DNA of 64,000 bases, taken from NCBI RefSeq assembly GCF_003182155.1, contig NZ_QGTG01000006.1, positions 62,001 to 126,000 on the forward strand, written 5' to 3'. Below the pieces are notes generated by a model. It was not told the origin of the DNA and ran no database searches. It saw only the letters and a program-made list of their open reading frames with translations. Origin of the DNA: Chitinophaga sp. S165 (GTDB taxonomy: Bacteria; Bacteroidota; Bacteroidia; Chitinophagales; Chitinophagaceae). Shown here piece by piece: positions 19,152-27,359 of this stretch (position 1 is the first letter of the stretch; each line of letters opens with the position of its first letter). Both the position numbers and the translations under genes were made by a program.

Positions 19152-20570
19152 ATGAACAATATTAAGGGCAATGATCTGTTAGCTATCGGTTATCAACAGG
19201 GTAAGATACTCGGCCTGGCGCTGGAAGTACTGGAAAAACATTACCAGGAGTCTGAGCGTGAAACCCTGCTGTCCCTTATGAAAGATGTGTTACAACAGCC
19301 GGAAGCTTTTCTTGACCATGAGATCCTGGAAGATCTTGCCACAAAGATGATTGAAGAAGCGAAGGAGATACAAAGCGCAATTATACTGAACGATACCGCC
19401 GGAGAATTCTCGGTGTATGGTGCTGATCATATTGATGCGGGCGCAATACGGCAGATGGATACGGCAATGAAGCTGCCGGTTACGGTAGGAGGTGCTTTAA
19501 TGCCGGATGCCCACCAGGGTTACGGTTTGCCTATAGGTGGAGTGCTGGCTACTAAGAATGCGGTGATCCCTTACGGTGTTGGTGTGGATATCGGTTGTCG
19601 TATGGCCTTGTCCATCTTTGATATTTCTGAGCAACACTTTATTGAAAACCAGGATATATATATGCGGGAACTGATAGAGCATACCCGGTTTGGCGCAGGT
19701 CATGGTTACCAGGGAAAACACCGTACAGAACACGCCGTACTGGACCGGGCAGAGTTCAATATGACCCAGTTCATAAAACAGCTGAAAGATAAAGCATATT
19801 CCCAGTTAGGTACTTCCGGTGGAGGGAACCACTTTGTGGAATGGGGTATTATTGAATTTGCTGAAGATGATCAACCGCTGAATATCCCTAAAGGGAAATA
19901 TCTTGCCCTGTTGTCCCACTCCGGTTCCAGGGGGATGGGCGCTACCATTGCTGGTTACTATACCCGTTTGGCAAAAGAACTGTGTAAGCTGCCAAAAGAA
20001 GCCGCTAACCTGGCCTATCTGGATATGAACAGCGAAGCTGGTCAGGAATATTGGCTGGCGATGAACCTGGCCGGTGACTACGCCTCTGCCTGTCATGAAG
20101 TGATCCATCATAAACTGGCGAATGCTATAGGAGGTAAACTGTTGGCTAAAGTGGAAAACCATCACAATTTTGCATGGAAAGAGACCTGGAACGGGGAAGA
20201 AGTGATCGTGCATAGAAAAGGTGCTACGCCAGCAGGTAAAGGCGTAATGGGGATCATTCCGGGTTCTATGACCGCTCCGGGATTCCTGGTAAGAGGAAAA
20301 GGAGAGGAGCATGCGATCAATTCCGCTTCTCATGGAGCAGGCCGTCAGATGAGCCGTACCGCCGCTATACAGAATATTACTTCCCTGGAAATGAAGGCCA
20401 TATTAAAAGCCAATGATGTAACGCTGATCGGGGCCGGATTGGATGAAGCGCCTATGGCCTATAAGGATATCAACATCGTGATGGATGCGCAGAAGGACCT
20501 GGTAGATGTTGTTGCAAAATTCTCTCCGAGAATAGTGAGAATGGCCGACGATGGGAGCAAAGAAGACTAG
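19152..20570 (+). CDS. rtcB: RtcB-family RNA ligase
   Basis: About 472 residues from ATG 19152 (an ATG two codons upstream at 19146 is equally possible). All main RtcB motifs are present: MPDAHQGYGLPIGGV, PYGVGVDIGCRM (metal-binding Cys), GTSGGGNHFVEWG, SHSGSRGMG and SASHGAGRQMSRTAA (the His that takes the guanylate). RtcB joins 2',3'-cyclic phosphate and 5'-OH RNA ends using GTP and Mn2+, in RNA repair. The protein is longer than E. coli RtcB by an N-terminal segment of about 60 residues, which is common in this phylum. No archease gene is nearby. Confidence 0.93.
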   Translation: MNNIKGNDLLAIGYQQGKILGLALEVLEKHYQESERETLLSLMKDVLQQPEAFLDHEILEDLATKMIEEAKEIQSAIILNDTAGEFSVYGADHIDAGAIRQMDTAMKLPVTVGGALMPDAHQGYGLPIGGVLATKNAVIPYGVGVDIGCRMALSIFDISEQHFIENQDIYMRELIEHTRFGAGHGYQGKHRTEHAVLDRAEFNMTQFIKQLKDKAYSQLGTSGGGNHFVEWGIIEFAEDDQPLNIPKGKYLALLSHSGSRGMGATIAGYYTRLAKELCKLPKEAANLAYLDMNSEAGQEYWLAMNLAGDYASACHEVIHHKLANAIGGKLLAKVENHHNFAWKETWNGEEVIVHRKGATPAGKGVMGIIPGSMTAPGFLVRGKGEEHAINSASHGAGRQMSRTAAIQNITSLEMKAILKANDVTLIGAGLDEAPMAYKDINIVMDAQKDLVDVVAKFSPRIVRMADDGSKED

Positions 20571-20626
20571 TTACGGTTGTGCCTGTTCGACCCAGCATGA
20601 GTTTTGAGATGTTATAACCAGTGTTC

Positions 20627-21610
20627 ATGTTAATTCAGAAAAATATGAAAAAACAACAAGCGCTGGTTAAAATTAAAGCATGCTCAACGCATGAGTGGTT
20701 CTATGTAGCTCCCGGTGTATGGGGGTTGCGGGACAAGATCGTTAACGTATACTTCATCCATGACGCCACGACCAATCACTGGGTACTGCTGGATGCCGGT
20801 TTGTCTACGTCTGCAGCCAGGATCAAAAGAGTGGCAAAGGAGTTGTTCTGGCCCCAGGCCACGCCTTCGGCCATTATCCTTACACATGGGCATTTCGATC
20901 ATACAGGCTCGGTAAAACAACTGGCCGATGAATGGGATGTCCCAATATATGCACACTACCTGGAAGCACCTTATCTGACAGGGCGTTCTTCCTATCCGCC
21001 GCCCGATCCTTCTGCCGGTGGCGGATTGTTTACTTATCTCTCCTTTCTGTTCCCCAGAGGCCCCATTGACCTCGGCGGACGATTACTATTACTGCCGGAA
21101 CAGGGGAATATACCCGGCCTGAAAGAGTGGAGATATTTCCATACACCTGGCCATGCTCCGGGACATATAAGCCTGTTCCGTGAACAGGATAATGTGTTAC
21201 TGGCAGGTGATGCTTTTGTGACTACACAGCAGGAATCGTTATTTTCTGTATTGAAACAAAAGAAGGTCCTTTCAGGTCCTCCGCGATACTTTACTTACGA
21301 CTGGGATGCCGCAGAAAGATCAGTGCAAACGCTGGCCTCTTTACAGCCATCTATCGTAGCTACAGGACATGGTATGCCGATGGAAGGAGAAGCGCTCAAA
21401 GCATTGCAGGAACTGGCGGATAACTTCAAAGAAAAAGCAGTACCTGCGAATGGCCGTTACTCGAACGATCCCGCTGTTGCAGGCATCAGCGGTGTTGAAT
21501 ATGTCCCTGCTGTCAGTGCAACGAAGACATTGCTGAAAGCCGTTGCAGTCCTCGCATTTGTAGGTATCGGTATATTACTGGCTGGTGAAGTGAAAAAGAA
21601 GTACACCTGA
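20627..21610 (+). CDS. Metallo-beta-lactamase-fold hydrolase
   Basis: Starts at ATG 20627 or, as likely, at 20645 (MKKQQALVKIKACSTHEW). Metal-binding motifs are ILTHGHFDHTGS (HxHxDH), YFHTPGHAPGHISL, LLAGDAF and IVATGHGMPM, in the glyoxalase-II-like order. The last 25 residues form a hydrophobic helix (LLKAVAVLAFVGIGILLAG) followed by a KKKYT tail, so the enzyme appears C-terminally membrane-anchored. The substrate is unknown. It sits between rtcB and the lanthipeptide precursor and is probably not part of either system. Confidence 0.87.
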   Translation: MLIQKNMKKQQALVKIKACSTHEWFYVAPGVWGLRDKIVNVYFIHDATTNHWVLLDAGLSTSAARIKRVAKELFWPQATPSAIILTHGHFDHTGSVKQLADEWDVPIYAHYLEAPYLTGRSSYPPPDPSAGGGLFTYLSFLFPRGPIDLGGRLLLLPEQGNIPGLKEWRYFHTPGHAPGHISLFREQDNVLLAGDAFVTTQQESLFSVLKQKKVLSGPPRYFTYDWDAAERSVQTLASLQPSIVATGHGMPMEGEALKALQELADNFKEKAVPANGRYSNDPAVAGISGVEYVPAVSATKTLLKAVAVLAFVGIGILLAGEVKKKYT

Positions 21611-21655
21611 AATCAGTAAAAATGCTGTCATACTAAAAATAAATATGGAGTAATT

Positions 21656-21687
21656 TTTGAAACAATGATGCATTTTATCTATCTTTA
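21656..21687 (+). promoter_or_regulatory. Candidate promoter of the lanthipeptide precursor
   Basis: TTTG at 21656-21659 and TATCTTTA at 21680-21687 are 20 bases apart, close to the Bacteroidota promoter pattern TTTG-N(17-23)-TAnnTTTG; the last base of the -7 box is A instead of G. The same TATCTTTA box occurs upstream of the DUF3526 permease gene at 29624. A leader of about 60 bases would precede the ATG at 21754. Confidence 0.5.
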
Positions 21688-21753
21688 ATTGATTGCAATC
21701 GGGGAGAAGCCGAAACCCTCAGAATAGTAGGCATAACAATTAAAGACTATTTT

Positions 21754-21942
21754 ATGAAAGAAAATCAGTTCAGACTTACCCTGGACGATCTCCGGATCGA
21801 AAGCTTCGTAACAAGTATTGACAGCGAAATGAACAGCCGCCTTGCAGGTGGTATTGCTGGTCACGATGCTACAGACTCGCACCCTACTCATACTGAATTA
21901 ACAGATGATGAAGGTCATGAATGCGAAACCGTGATCTGCTAA
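21754..21942 (+). CDS. Pinensin-like class I lanthipeptide precursor
   Basis: 62 residues. The leader has FRLTLDDLRIESFVTSID, comparable to the F(N)LD-type recognition box of class I lanthipeptides, and ends in a double glycine (RLAGG) suited to the C39-peptidase transporter encoded in the adjacent operon. The 29-residue core after GG has six Ser/Thr, several His and Asp/Glu, and only two Cys (HEC and the terminal VIC), so at most two thioether rings. The core is acidic and His-rich. The layout recalls pinensins from Chitinophaga, which are made with a split LanB. Function as an antimicrobial is inference. It is convergent with the biosynthetic operon and separated from it by a terminator. 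Confidence 0.85.
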   Translation: MKENQFRLTLDDLRIESFVTSIDSEMNSRLAGGIAGHDATDSHPTHTELTDDEGHECETVIC

Positions 21943-21975
21943 TGCAGGACGTTTGTTCGTAAGAACATACAACCG

Positions 21976-22010
21976 GCCGGGATGGTGTCACAGTTATCCC
22001 GGCTTTTTTT
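21976..22010 (+). terminator. Terminator after the precursor gene
   Basis: An 8-bp perfect stem (GCCGGGAT at 21976-21983, ATCCCGGC at 21996-22003) with a 12-nt loop and seven T. It insulates the precursor from the convergent LanC-like gene, whose stop codon lies right behind the T-run. Confidence 0.9.
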
Positions 22011-22011
22011 A

Positions 22012-23892
22012 TTATGCTGCTGTAAGCAACCCGTATTGCAGTAAAAGCCTGACCTGTCCGAGAATGGCGATAACTATTTGCTGTTGCTGGTCCGTTGACT
22101 GACCGGGGAAATGATGTGCAGTGATGTTGTTGACGACATCGTTTATTGTCTTAGCCTGTTGTAGCTGTGAAAGTATCAGGCCTGGTAAACGGTTCACGGA
22201 AAGAATGGAAACACCTTGTTCCTGGCAGTACATAACTTTATATCCCGCTTGTGCGCTATGTATTTTAACATGTGAACAGAGCACCAGCTTTTTATTTAAC
22301 AGGGTATTATCGTCGTACGCTATTATTTTCCGGCAGATGCTCTGTAACTGTTGTCCCTTCTTTCTGTAACACAGCATGCCTTTATGCATTTTCCACAGTG
22401 TTGTCATCCCCCTTTCAAACTCGAAAATTTCTGACAGTTCGATCTGTGGATCATTACAGATCTGTCTCAAGAGGTATTGCTCAAGTTCCTGTATGTTCTG
22501 TACCCTCTTCCAACATATTATATCTGGTTGTTGTAATGACAAGGTCTGTTTAAAATGAGCTCCCAGTATATTTGCTTTTACCTCTGCTATATTGTACAAT
22601 ATAAGACTTCCATGATCTGTTACATCGCCAGGTATCTGTGGATGGAGGACAGTATTACCCCTGTAGGGAAGGAGGAACTGAAGATAGAGGTATCCTATTC
22701 CTGCCAGGCCCGATAACAAGGCCGGATCATCGTGTGTTGCTGCCGAATAAGTGTTGTAAGTACCATGCCGCCGGAAGAAATGTAGTGCATTCTGTGCATA
22801 CATTACAGCCTTTGTATACAGTGATGCATCAACCAATACATCCGATGCTTTCAGCAGTAACAGGATATGACCGCCGTAGCCGCTGCAAAGTGTATAATTA
22901 TTCCTGGAGGGTGCTGAGATGTCCCGCAATGTTCGCTGTATACCCAGATTAGCCTGTTCTGCATACCTGGTATTTCCTGTAATATGATATGCATGCAGTC
23001 TTGACAACGTTGCGCCTGTAGCTCCATGTGCCCATGAACAGGCATCACTCATCCGTGGTTTGAATGATAGCAAGTCCCAGTCAATGATTTCTCCGGGCGG
23101 TATCCTGAGACTATTCAACCGCAGGTCCATCCAGTTGTTTTTCTCTGCGTCATAATATTGCATTTCATATGCTAGCGCCTGTTCGCCCAACCAGCATAGC
23201 GTTTCATCTTTGAAATATCTTCCCGTTTCGAGCAGCGCATATGCTATGCCTGCCGCGCCATGGGAAAACCCCGTCAGGCTATCATAAGCAAATTTTTCGT
23301 TATCCCATTTCAATCCGGTATCTGAGATCCTCGCGTGATTGATCAGTATATCACAGATGTCCTTTATGATATTCACCAGTGACATCTCTCCGCTATGCGC
23401 ATACAGATAACTGATCGCAAGTAAATTACCTGCATGCCCGCTTAACAGATCATCTTTTACAACACCGTTACTGAATCCATTTTTCAGATGTATGGCCAAT
23501 TGAATACCTTGTTCAATATACCTGTAAATGCCTGTCGCTTCATACATGCGGATACATAAATAGATCAGTCCTGTTGCGCCTGTATAAAAAGTATAGTACG
23601 CAGGAACTGTAGTATAGGTTTTCCTGAGTAAACGGTCCAGTACATTGTTGCAGCAATCAATATAACGGCTGTCGGGCTGATAGCGGTACAGGTCCAGAAA
23701 GAATAAAAGAGTACCGGCACTGCCGTTAAAAATATCGGTAGTTTCTGGCAGGTAGGTAACCACGCCATCTTCTGATACCCGTTTACGCTGCCAGTAACTG
23801 CCATCTTCGTCTTGCTGTAATGATGTCAGTAGGGTATCTGCTATCCGGTATATTTCATGCTCAAACAAAACTTGTTCAGTTAGTCTGTTCAT
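22012..23892 (-). CDS. LanC-like lanthionine cyclase with C-terminal extension
   Basis: 626 residues. Residues 1-415 show seven GxxG-type repeats of the LanC alpha/alpha toroid (FNGSAG, YTGATG, LSGHAG, FSHGAAG, WAHGATG, CSGYGG, LSGLAG); His211 in FSHGAAG matches the catalytic His of NisC. The zinc site is odd. The canonical WC(Y/H)G is WAHG (Ala288, with Cys285 three residues earlier) and the canonical CHG is CSG (Cys336-Ser337). Two of three usual ligands are therefore missing. A 200-residue C-terminal part ends in a PqqD/RRE-like sequence (ILSVNRLPGLILSQLQQA), perhaps a leader-binding domain (inference). It is the last gene of the minus-strand operon and overlaps the elimination-domain gene by 17 bp. 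Confidence 0.85.
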   Translation of the reverse strand: MNRLTEQVLFEHEIYRIADTLLTSLQQDEDGSYWQRKRVSEDGVVTYLPETTDIFNGSAGTLLFFLDLYRYQPDSRYIDCCNNVLDRLLRKTYTTVPAYYTFYTGATGLIYLCIRMYEATGIYRYIEQGIQLAIHLKNGFSNGVVKDDLLSGHAGNLLAISYLYAHSGEMSLVNIIKDICDILINHARISDTGLKWDNEKFAYDSLTGFSHGAAGIAYALLETGRYFKDETLCWLGEQALAYEMQYYDAEKNNWMDLRLNSLRIPPGEIIDWDLLSFKPRMSDACSWAHGATGATLSRLHAYHITGNTRYAEQANLGIQRTLRDISAPSRNNYTLCSGYGGHILLLLKASDVLVDASLYTKAVMYAQNALHFFRRHGTYNTYSAATHDDPALLSGLAGIGYLYLQFLLPYRGNTVLHPQIPGDVTDHGSLILYNIAEVKANILGAHFKQTLSLQQPDIICWKRVQNIQELEQYLLRQICNDPQIELSEIFEFERGMTTLWKMHKGMLCYRKKGQQLQSICRKIIAYDDNTLLNKKLVLCSHVKIHSAQAGYKVMYCQEQGVSILSVNRLPGLILSQLQQAKTINDVVNNITAHHFPGQSTDQQQQIVIAILGQVRLLLQYGLLTAA

Positions 23893-24697
23893 ATATATGT
23901 TCCATACACTTCATGGTGAAGAATGTTATATAAGCTTCGTCTGCATTCTGGATGCCAAGTCTGTTGTGCTGCATATGCAGGAGGCTGCACATAATAGCCC
24001 GCATTTTCTGCGTATCATTGATCAGCCGTTGATAATATCCGAATAACGGAATATGCCTGTCAGCATAAGTTTGTAATATCGACTGTTCCTGTTGTAAGGT
24101 TGTCCAGAAGTTGACTGATAGTGGCAGAAGAAGTGGTGCGTATTGTTCAAATTTCTTTTCCATTAATAACAGGAAATATTTCTCCTGTCCGGGAATATCA
24201 GATCGCCCATTGTATAATCTGGGTAGCCAGGACCTGATAAACTGAGAGCAAATGTTTATTGTTTCATTTGGTGTAGACTGTAATGCGTACAGCAACGCCA
24301 TATTCATCTGTATAGCTTGCACAAATATTTTTGAGTTATCCCAATCCGGGCGACTGAACAGCGATAATGTATGCTCAGAGCACAGGAAGAACTGCTGTTC
24401 TGCCAGCACAATTGCAGATGGTCCACCATATCTTTCTGTCTCCGGTATGTATGGGGTATACTGTACCGGAGTATACCTGCCGAGCATTTTCCGCATCATA
24501 TTTTCGTCTTCCTCGCGGATCTTTACCCGTAGGCGTATATGCGGACCGCCCTCCCCGTAACGGATAAAAAAGTACGGCGCTGATGTTTGCAGATGCCCGT
24601 CTGCTCCTTGCAGAAAAGGAACGATCTGTTCACACAATATTTTGTTTAGCCCCTTATTGGAAAACAGATATGCAGAAAGCCATTTCGTTTGCATCAC
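23876..24697 (-). CDS. Lanthipeptide dehydratase elimination protein (SpaB C-terminal / thiopeptide-type domain)
   Basis: 273 residues. WLSAYLFSNKGLNKIL, FFIRYGEGGPHIRLRVK and the C-terminal LLHMQHNRLG match the elimination domain of class I dehydratases (the NisB region with the Arg and His that remove glutamate from glutamylated Ser/Thr). It is a stand-alone protein, so the dehydratase of this cluster is split. It follows the glutamylation-domain gene by 1 bp and overlaps the LanC-like gene by 17 bp, which points to coupled translation and a complex. Confidence 0.9.
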   Translation of the reverse strand: MMQTKWLSAYLFSNKGLNKILCEQIVPFLQGADGHLQTSAPYFFIRYGEGGPHIRLRVKIREEDENMMRKMLGRYTPVQYTPYIPETERYGGPSAIVLAEQQFFLCSEHTLSLFSRPDWDNSKIFVQAIQMNMALLYALQSTPNETINICSQFIRSWLPRLYNGRSDIPGQEKYFLLLMEKKFEQYAPLLLPLSVNFWTTLQQEQSILQTYADRHIPLFGYYQRLINDTQKMRAIMCSLLHMQHNRLGIQNADEAYITFFTMKCMEHIYEQTN

Positions 24698-24698
24698 T

Positions 24699-27347
24699 TT
24701 AGTATTTATACCAATGAATGAGGTGTTCTGTTACAGGTGTATCTTGCAGGTGTGATACATGAGGCAGCATTTCTTCTACATAAATATATTGGCCGGCCCT
24801 GCTTAACAGCTTCTTAAACAAGTTCACCATTACCGGTTGTATAAAACTAATGTACTGCGGTTTGTAATCATCTTTGGCCATATTTGACTTCTCTTCTTTT
24901 GTAGCAGGTATAGCATAAGATTTAAGGAATAAGAACACACGATCAGGTATCCCGCTTTCAGCGTGCCACTTATTAAGTCGTAGGTAATAGGCGGCATCTG
25001 TTTCATTACTTTCCTGTTGTGGTATAGAGTGGGCTTTAATTACCCAAGCCTTCCGGCGTAATATAATATGCTTCTCAAATGTGATCCTGGGCTTGCAAAT
25101 GATGTCCGCTTCCGTGATGTTGAACGCTGCTGCATATTTCTCATCGGTCACTTCAATAAGTTTACGGAGCGGTATCCGCTGTTCAGGATTGAAATGTGCC
25201 AGGAGCTGATAGAAGTTGGACCGGTTAAAAAATGATTGAAGGGAAAGATCATATGCAAAGATCTCTCTGCCATCAGGAACATAGACCAGCGATAAAAGTG
25301 ATGTCGCGGGATTATATCTTACCGCTACATTTTCTACGCCTGTTTGTTGATGAACACTGTAATTACTGTGGCTACCAGGTATTCGGATAGCCTGGGATAA
25401 TAATGGCGGATGTATATTGGCATTGAAGCTTGAGCCATCACTTAACTCCAGTTGCATCTTATCAGGATATAGGTTACCGTTCCATTCCCTGAAGCTGGCT
25501 GTGACCGCAGGATCAAAAAGGTCCAGGAATCGGCCGGCTACTTTACCCATCCCTGGTAACAAGTTATTGATAACGCCATACAATTCCTCTCCCTGGCGGA
25601 ATAGCTGGACAAACATTCCTCTCGCTGTGGTTGTACTTACGGGAGATATATTGAAGTCGGGATTTGTCAGACGAATAACATCACCGGCATCGTTGATATC
25701 ATTCAGTTGCAGTAATTGCCTCAACTTTGTGGTGATAGTATCTTCCTGTACTGAGACGTGTGATCTTGACATCTCCTTCTGTACTTTTTTTTCCAGCTGA
25801 TAATATTTGTAGTAGAATTCTGTAACGGAAATCTGTTGATCGGCATCAAAATGCCGGAGAAAGAAATCACGCATTCTTATCCGTTCTGACTGCATGGTAT
25901 CCAGTGATTCCAACAATGTACAAAGCCGGTCTGCCTTCTCTGCCAGTGTATGCATTTCTGCTGAAGGGTAGGTGCTCATAGAAGACGTATAGGTGTCCTC
26001 ATAAAAAATACCGGATGAAGGGAACTGCTGTAGCATGAAACGCGTTACATTGAATCCTTCTTTTTGCGTACGTGCTTCCTGTTGCACCTGATGTGCCAGA
26101 TCGTCACCGGTCGTAGTCGGACCGGATAGTCCCGCTTCTTCCTGTAGCTGGACGAGCGTCTTCTCCAGTGCAGCAGCAGCTGCCTGTATTATCTTCCCTC
26201 TGGCGGCTGCAGTCGCTGTAGCATAGGCTTGCCGTTGGTCACGTAATAGCTGTAACAGGCGTAAGAGTGGGTTTATTGCGGCTACGCTTTTTTCGTTATC
26301 CTGCAGGTAGGTGATCAGTGCCTGGTCCCAATCCGGATCTATGCCTGAACAACCAACACCGGTTTCTATATATCCGTTCGCCACCAGCTGCAATAAGTAT
26401 GACTTCACCTGAGACCTGTCTGCGTCAGGCACGTAGGCTGACAGTGTATCTGTGAGCGTACCAAGTGTTACCGGTCTTTCCTGTGAAGAGAGAAAAGAAA
26501 ACAACCAGCTGGTGATATCACTGGTGGGCATTTTCTGGAAGGATTCTATATTCCTGTAGCTTGCCAGGAATTGAAGATAAGCCCCTTTGTCTTGTATCGT
26601 TGGATTAAGCCGTATTTCCAGTATCTCATTTAATGCAGGATGATGTACCATCAGTAGCCTCAGATAGTCAAACAACTTATTGTTTAGCCGTATGCCAGCG
26701 TGTATGGAATCAGACAATGTAAGGGAGGATCGGATTTCACCGTCTTCAGGAACAGCTATGCCGGTATGCGTAAATGTACTGAACGGAGAAGTTTTATAGG
26801 CCATCCTTGTCAGGTATTTCAGCAGGCTGTATTCTGTTTTCAATTCCTTGTGACGAAATCTACTTGGGTCCCTTGAGATGAATGACGGTAATTGTGTATA
26901 TAATGTATGACTGGATAACAGGATGCCTTTACATAACAGTTCCTGTTCTGCATATGTTTTTAACGCCTGTCTGTGCCTGATCATCTCATCCTGGAATATC
27001 TGCTGCCATTGATCGCCGATATCATGGAATGCGGACAGCACCTGCATATGAAGCGAGATGGCTTTTTCCAATCCTACATCACCAGCTGGGATATTAAGCA
27101 GCTTATCATTGAATACAGCTCGTTTGATATTGAGTAGCTGCTGTCGTTTTTTGTCATCAGTGGCTTGTTGTATCTGCTTGAAAAGCTCCTCACATAAAAG
27201 TGTTTTGCTTTCTTCCTTCCTTGCATGTAAAATGCGCAGGTTAGATAAGACTAACTGCATGTTGTCGGACGGATCGAATACATTCATCTCCTGCTGGTGC
27301 AAAGAAGTGTAGCGTACAAATGCGTAAGGGAATACCTGTAAAGTCAT
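24699..27347 (-). CDS. Lanthipeptide dehydratase glutamylation protein (LanB N-terminal domain)
   Basis: 882 residues of the Lant_dehydr_N family, which transfers glutamate from glutamyl-tRNA to Ser/Thr of the precursor. RMAYKTSPFSTFTHTG is the conserved early motif, SGIFYEDTYTSS and HPPLLSQAIRIPGSHSNYSV lie further on, and the C-terminal part has PRITFEKHIILRRKAWVI. The elimination domain is absent and supplied by the next gene, as in pinensin-type clusters. It starts 12 bp after the exporter gene. The target residues in the core are six Ser/Thr at most. Confidence 0.9.
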   Translation of the reverse strand: MTLQVFPYAFVRYTSLHQQEMNVFDPSDNMQLVLSNLRILHARKEESKTLLCEELFKQIQQATDDKKRQQLLNIKRAVFNDKLLNIPAGDVGLEKAISLHMQVLSAFHDIGDQWQQIFQDEMIRHRQALKTYAEQELLCKGILLSSHTLYTQLPSFISRDPSRFRHKELKTEYSLLKYLTRMAYKTSPFSTFTHTGIAVPEDGEIRSSLTLSDSIHAGIRLNNKLFDYLRLLMVHHPALNEILEIRLNPTIQDKGAYLQFLASYRNIESFQKMPTSDITSWLFSFLSSQERPVTLGTLTDTLSAYVPDADRSQVKSYLLQLVANGYIETGVGCSGIDPDWDQALITYLQDNEKSVAAINPLLRLLQLLRDQRQAYATATAAARGKIIQAAAAALEKTLVQLQEEAGLSGPTTTGDDLAHQVQQEARTQKEGFNVTRFMLQQFPSSGIFYEDTYTSSMSTYPSAEMHTLAEKADRLCTLLESLDTMQSERIRMRDFFLRHFDADQQISVTEFYYKYYQLEKKVQKEMSRSHVSVQEDTITTKLRQLLQLNDINDAGDVIRLTNPDFNISPVSTTTARGMFVQLFRQGEELYGVINNLLPGMGKVAGRFLDLFDPAVTASFREWNGNLYPDKMQLELSDGSSFNANIHPPLLSQAIRIPGSHSNYSVHQQTGVENVAVRYNPATSLLSLVYVPDGREIFAYDLSLQSFFNRSNFYQLLAHFNPEQRIPLRKLIEVTDEKYAAAFNITEADIICKPRITFEKHIILRRKAWVIKAHSIPQQESNETDAAYYLRLNKWHAESGIPDRVFLFLKSYAIPATKEEKSNMAKDDYKPQYISFIQPVMVNLFKKLLSRAGQYIYVEEMLPHVSHLQDTPVTEHLIHWYKY

Positions 27348-27359
27348 GATCGTGGTTAT

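Noticed and set aside
19806-20333. 175-codon minus-strand open frame
   Set aside because: Antisense of the conserved core of rtcB; composition is unlike a protein.
22012-23892. Full LanM (class II) synthetase
   Set aside because: There is no kinase-like dehydratase domain; only the LanC toroid is present, and separate LanB proteins exist.
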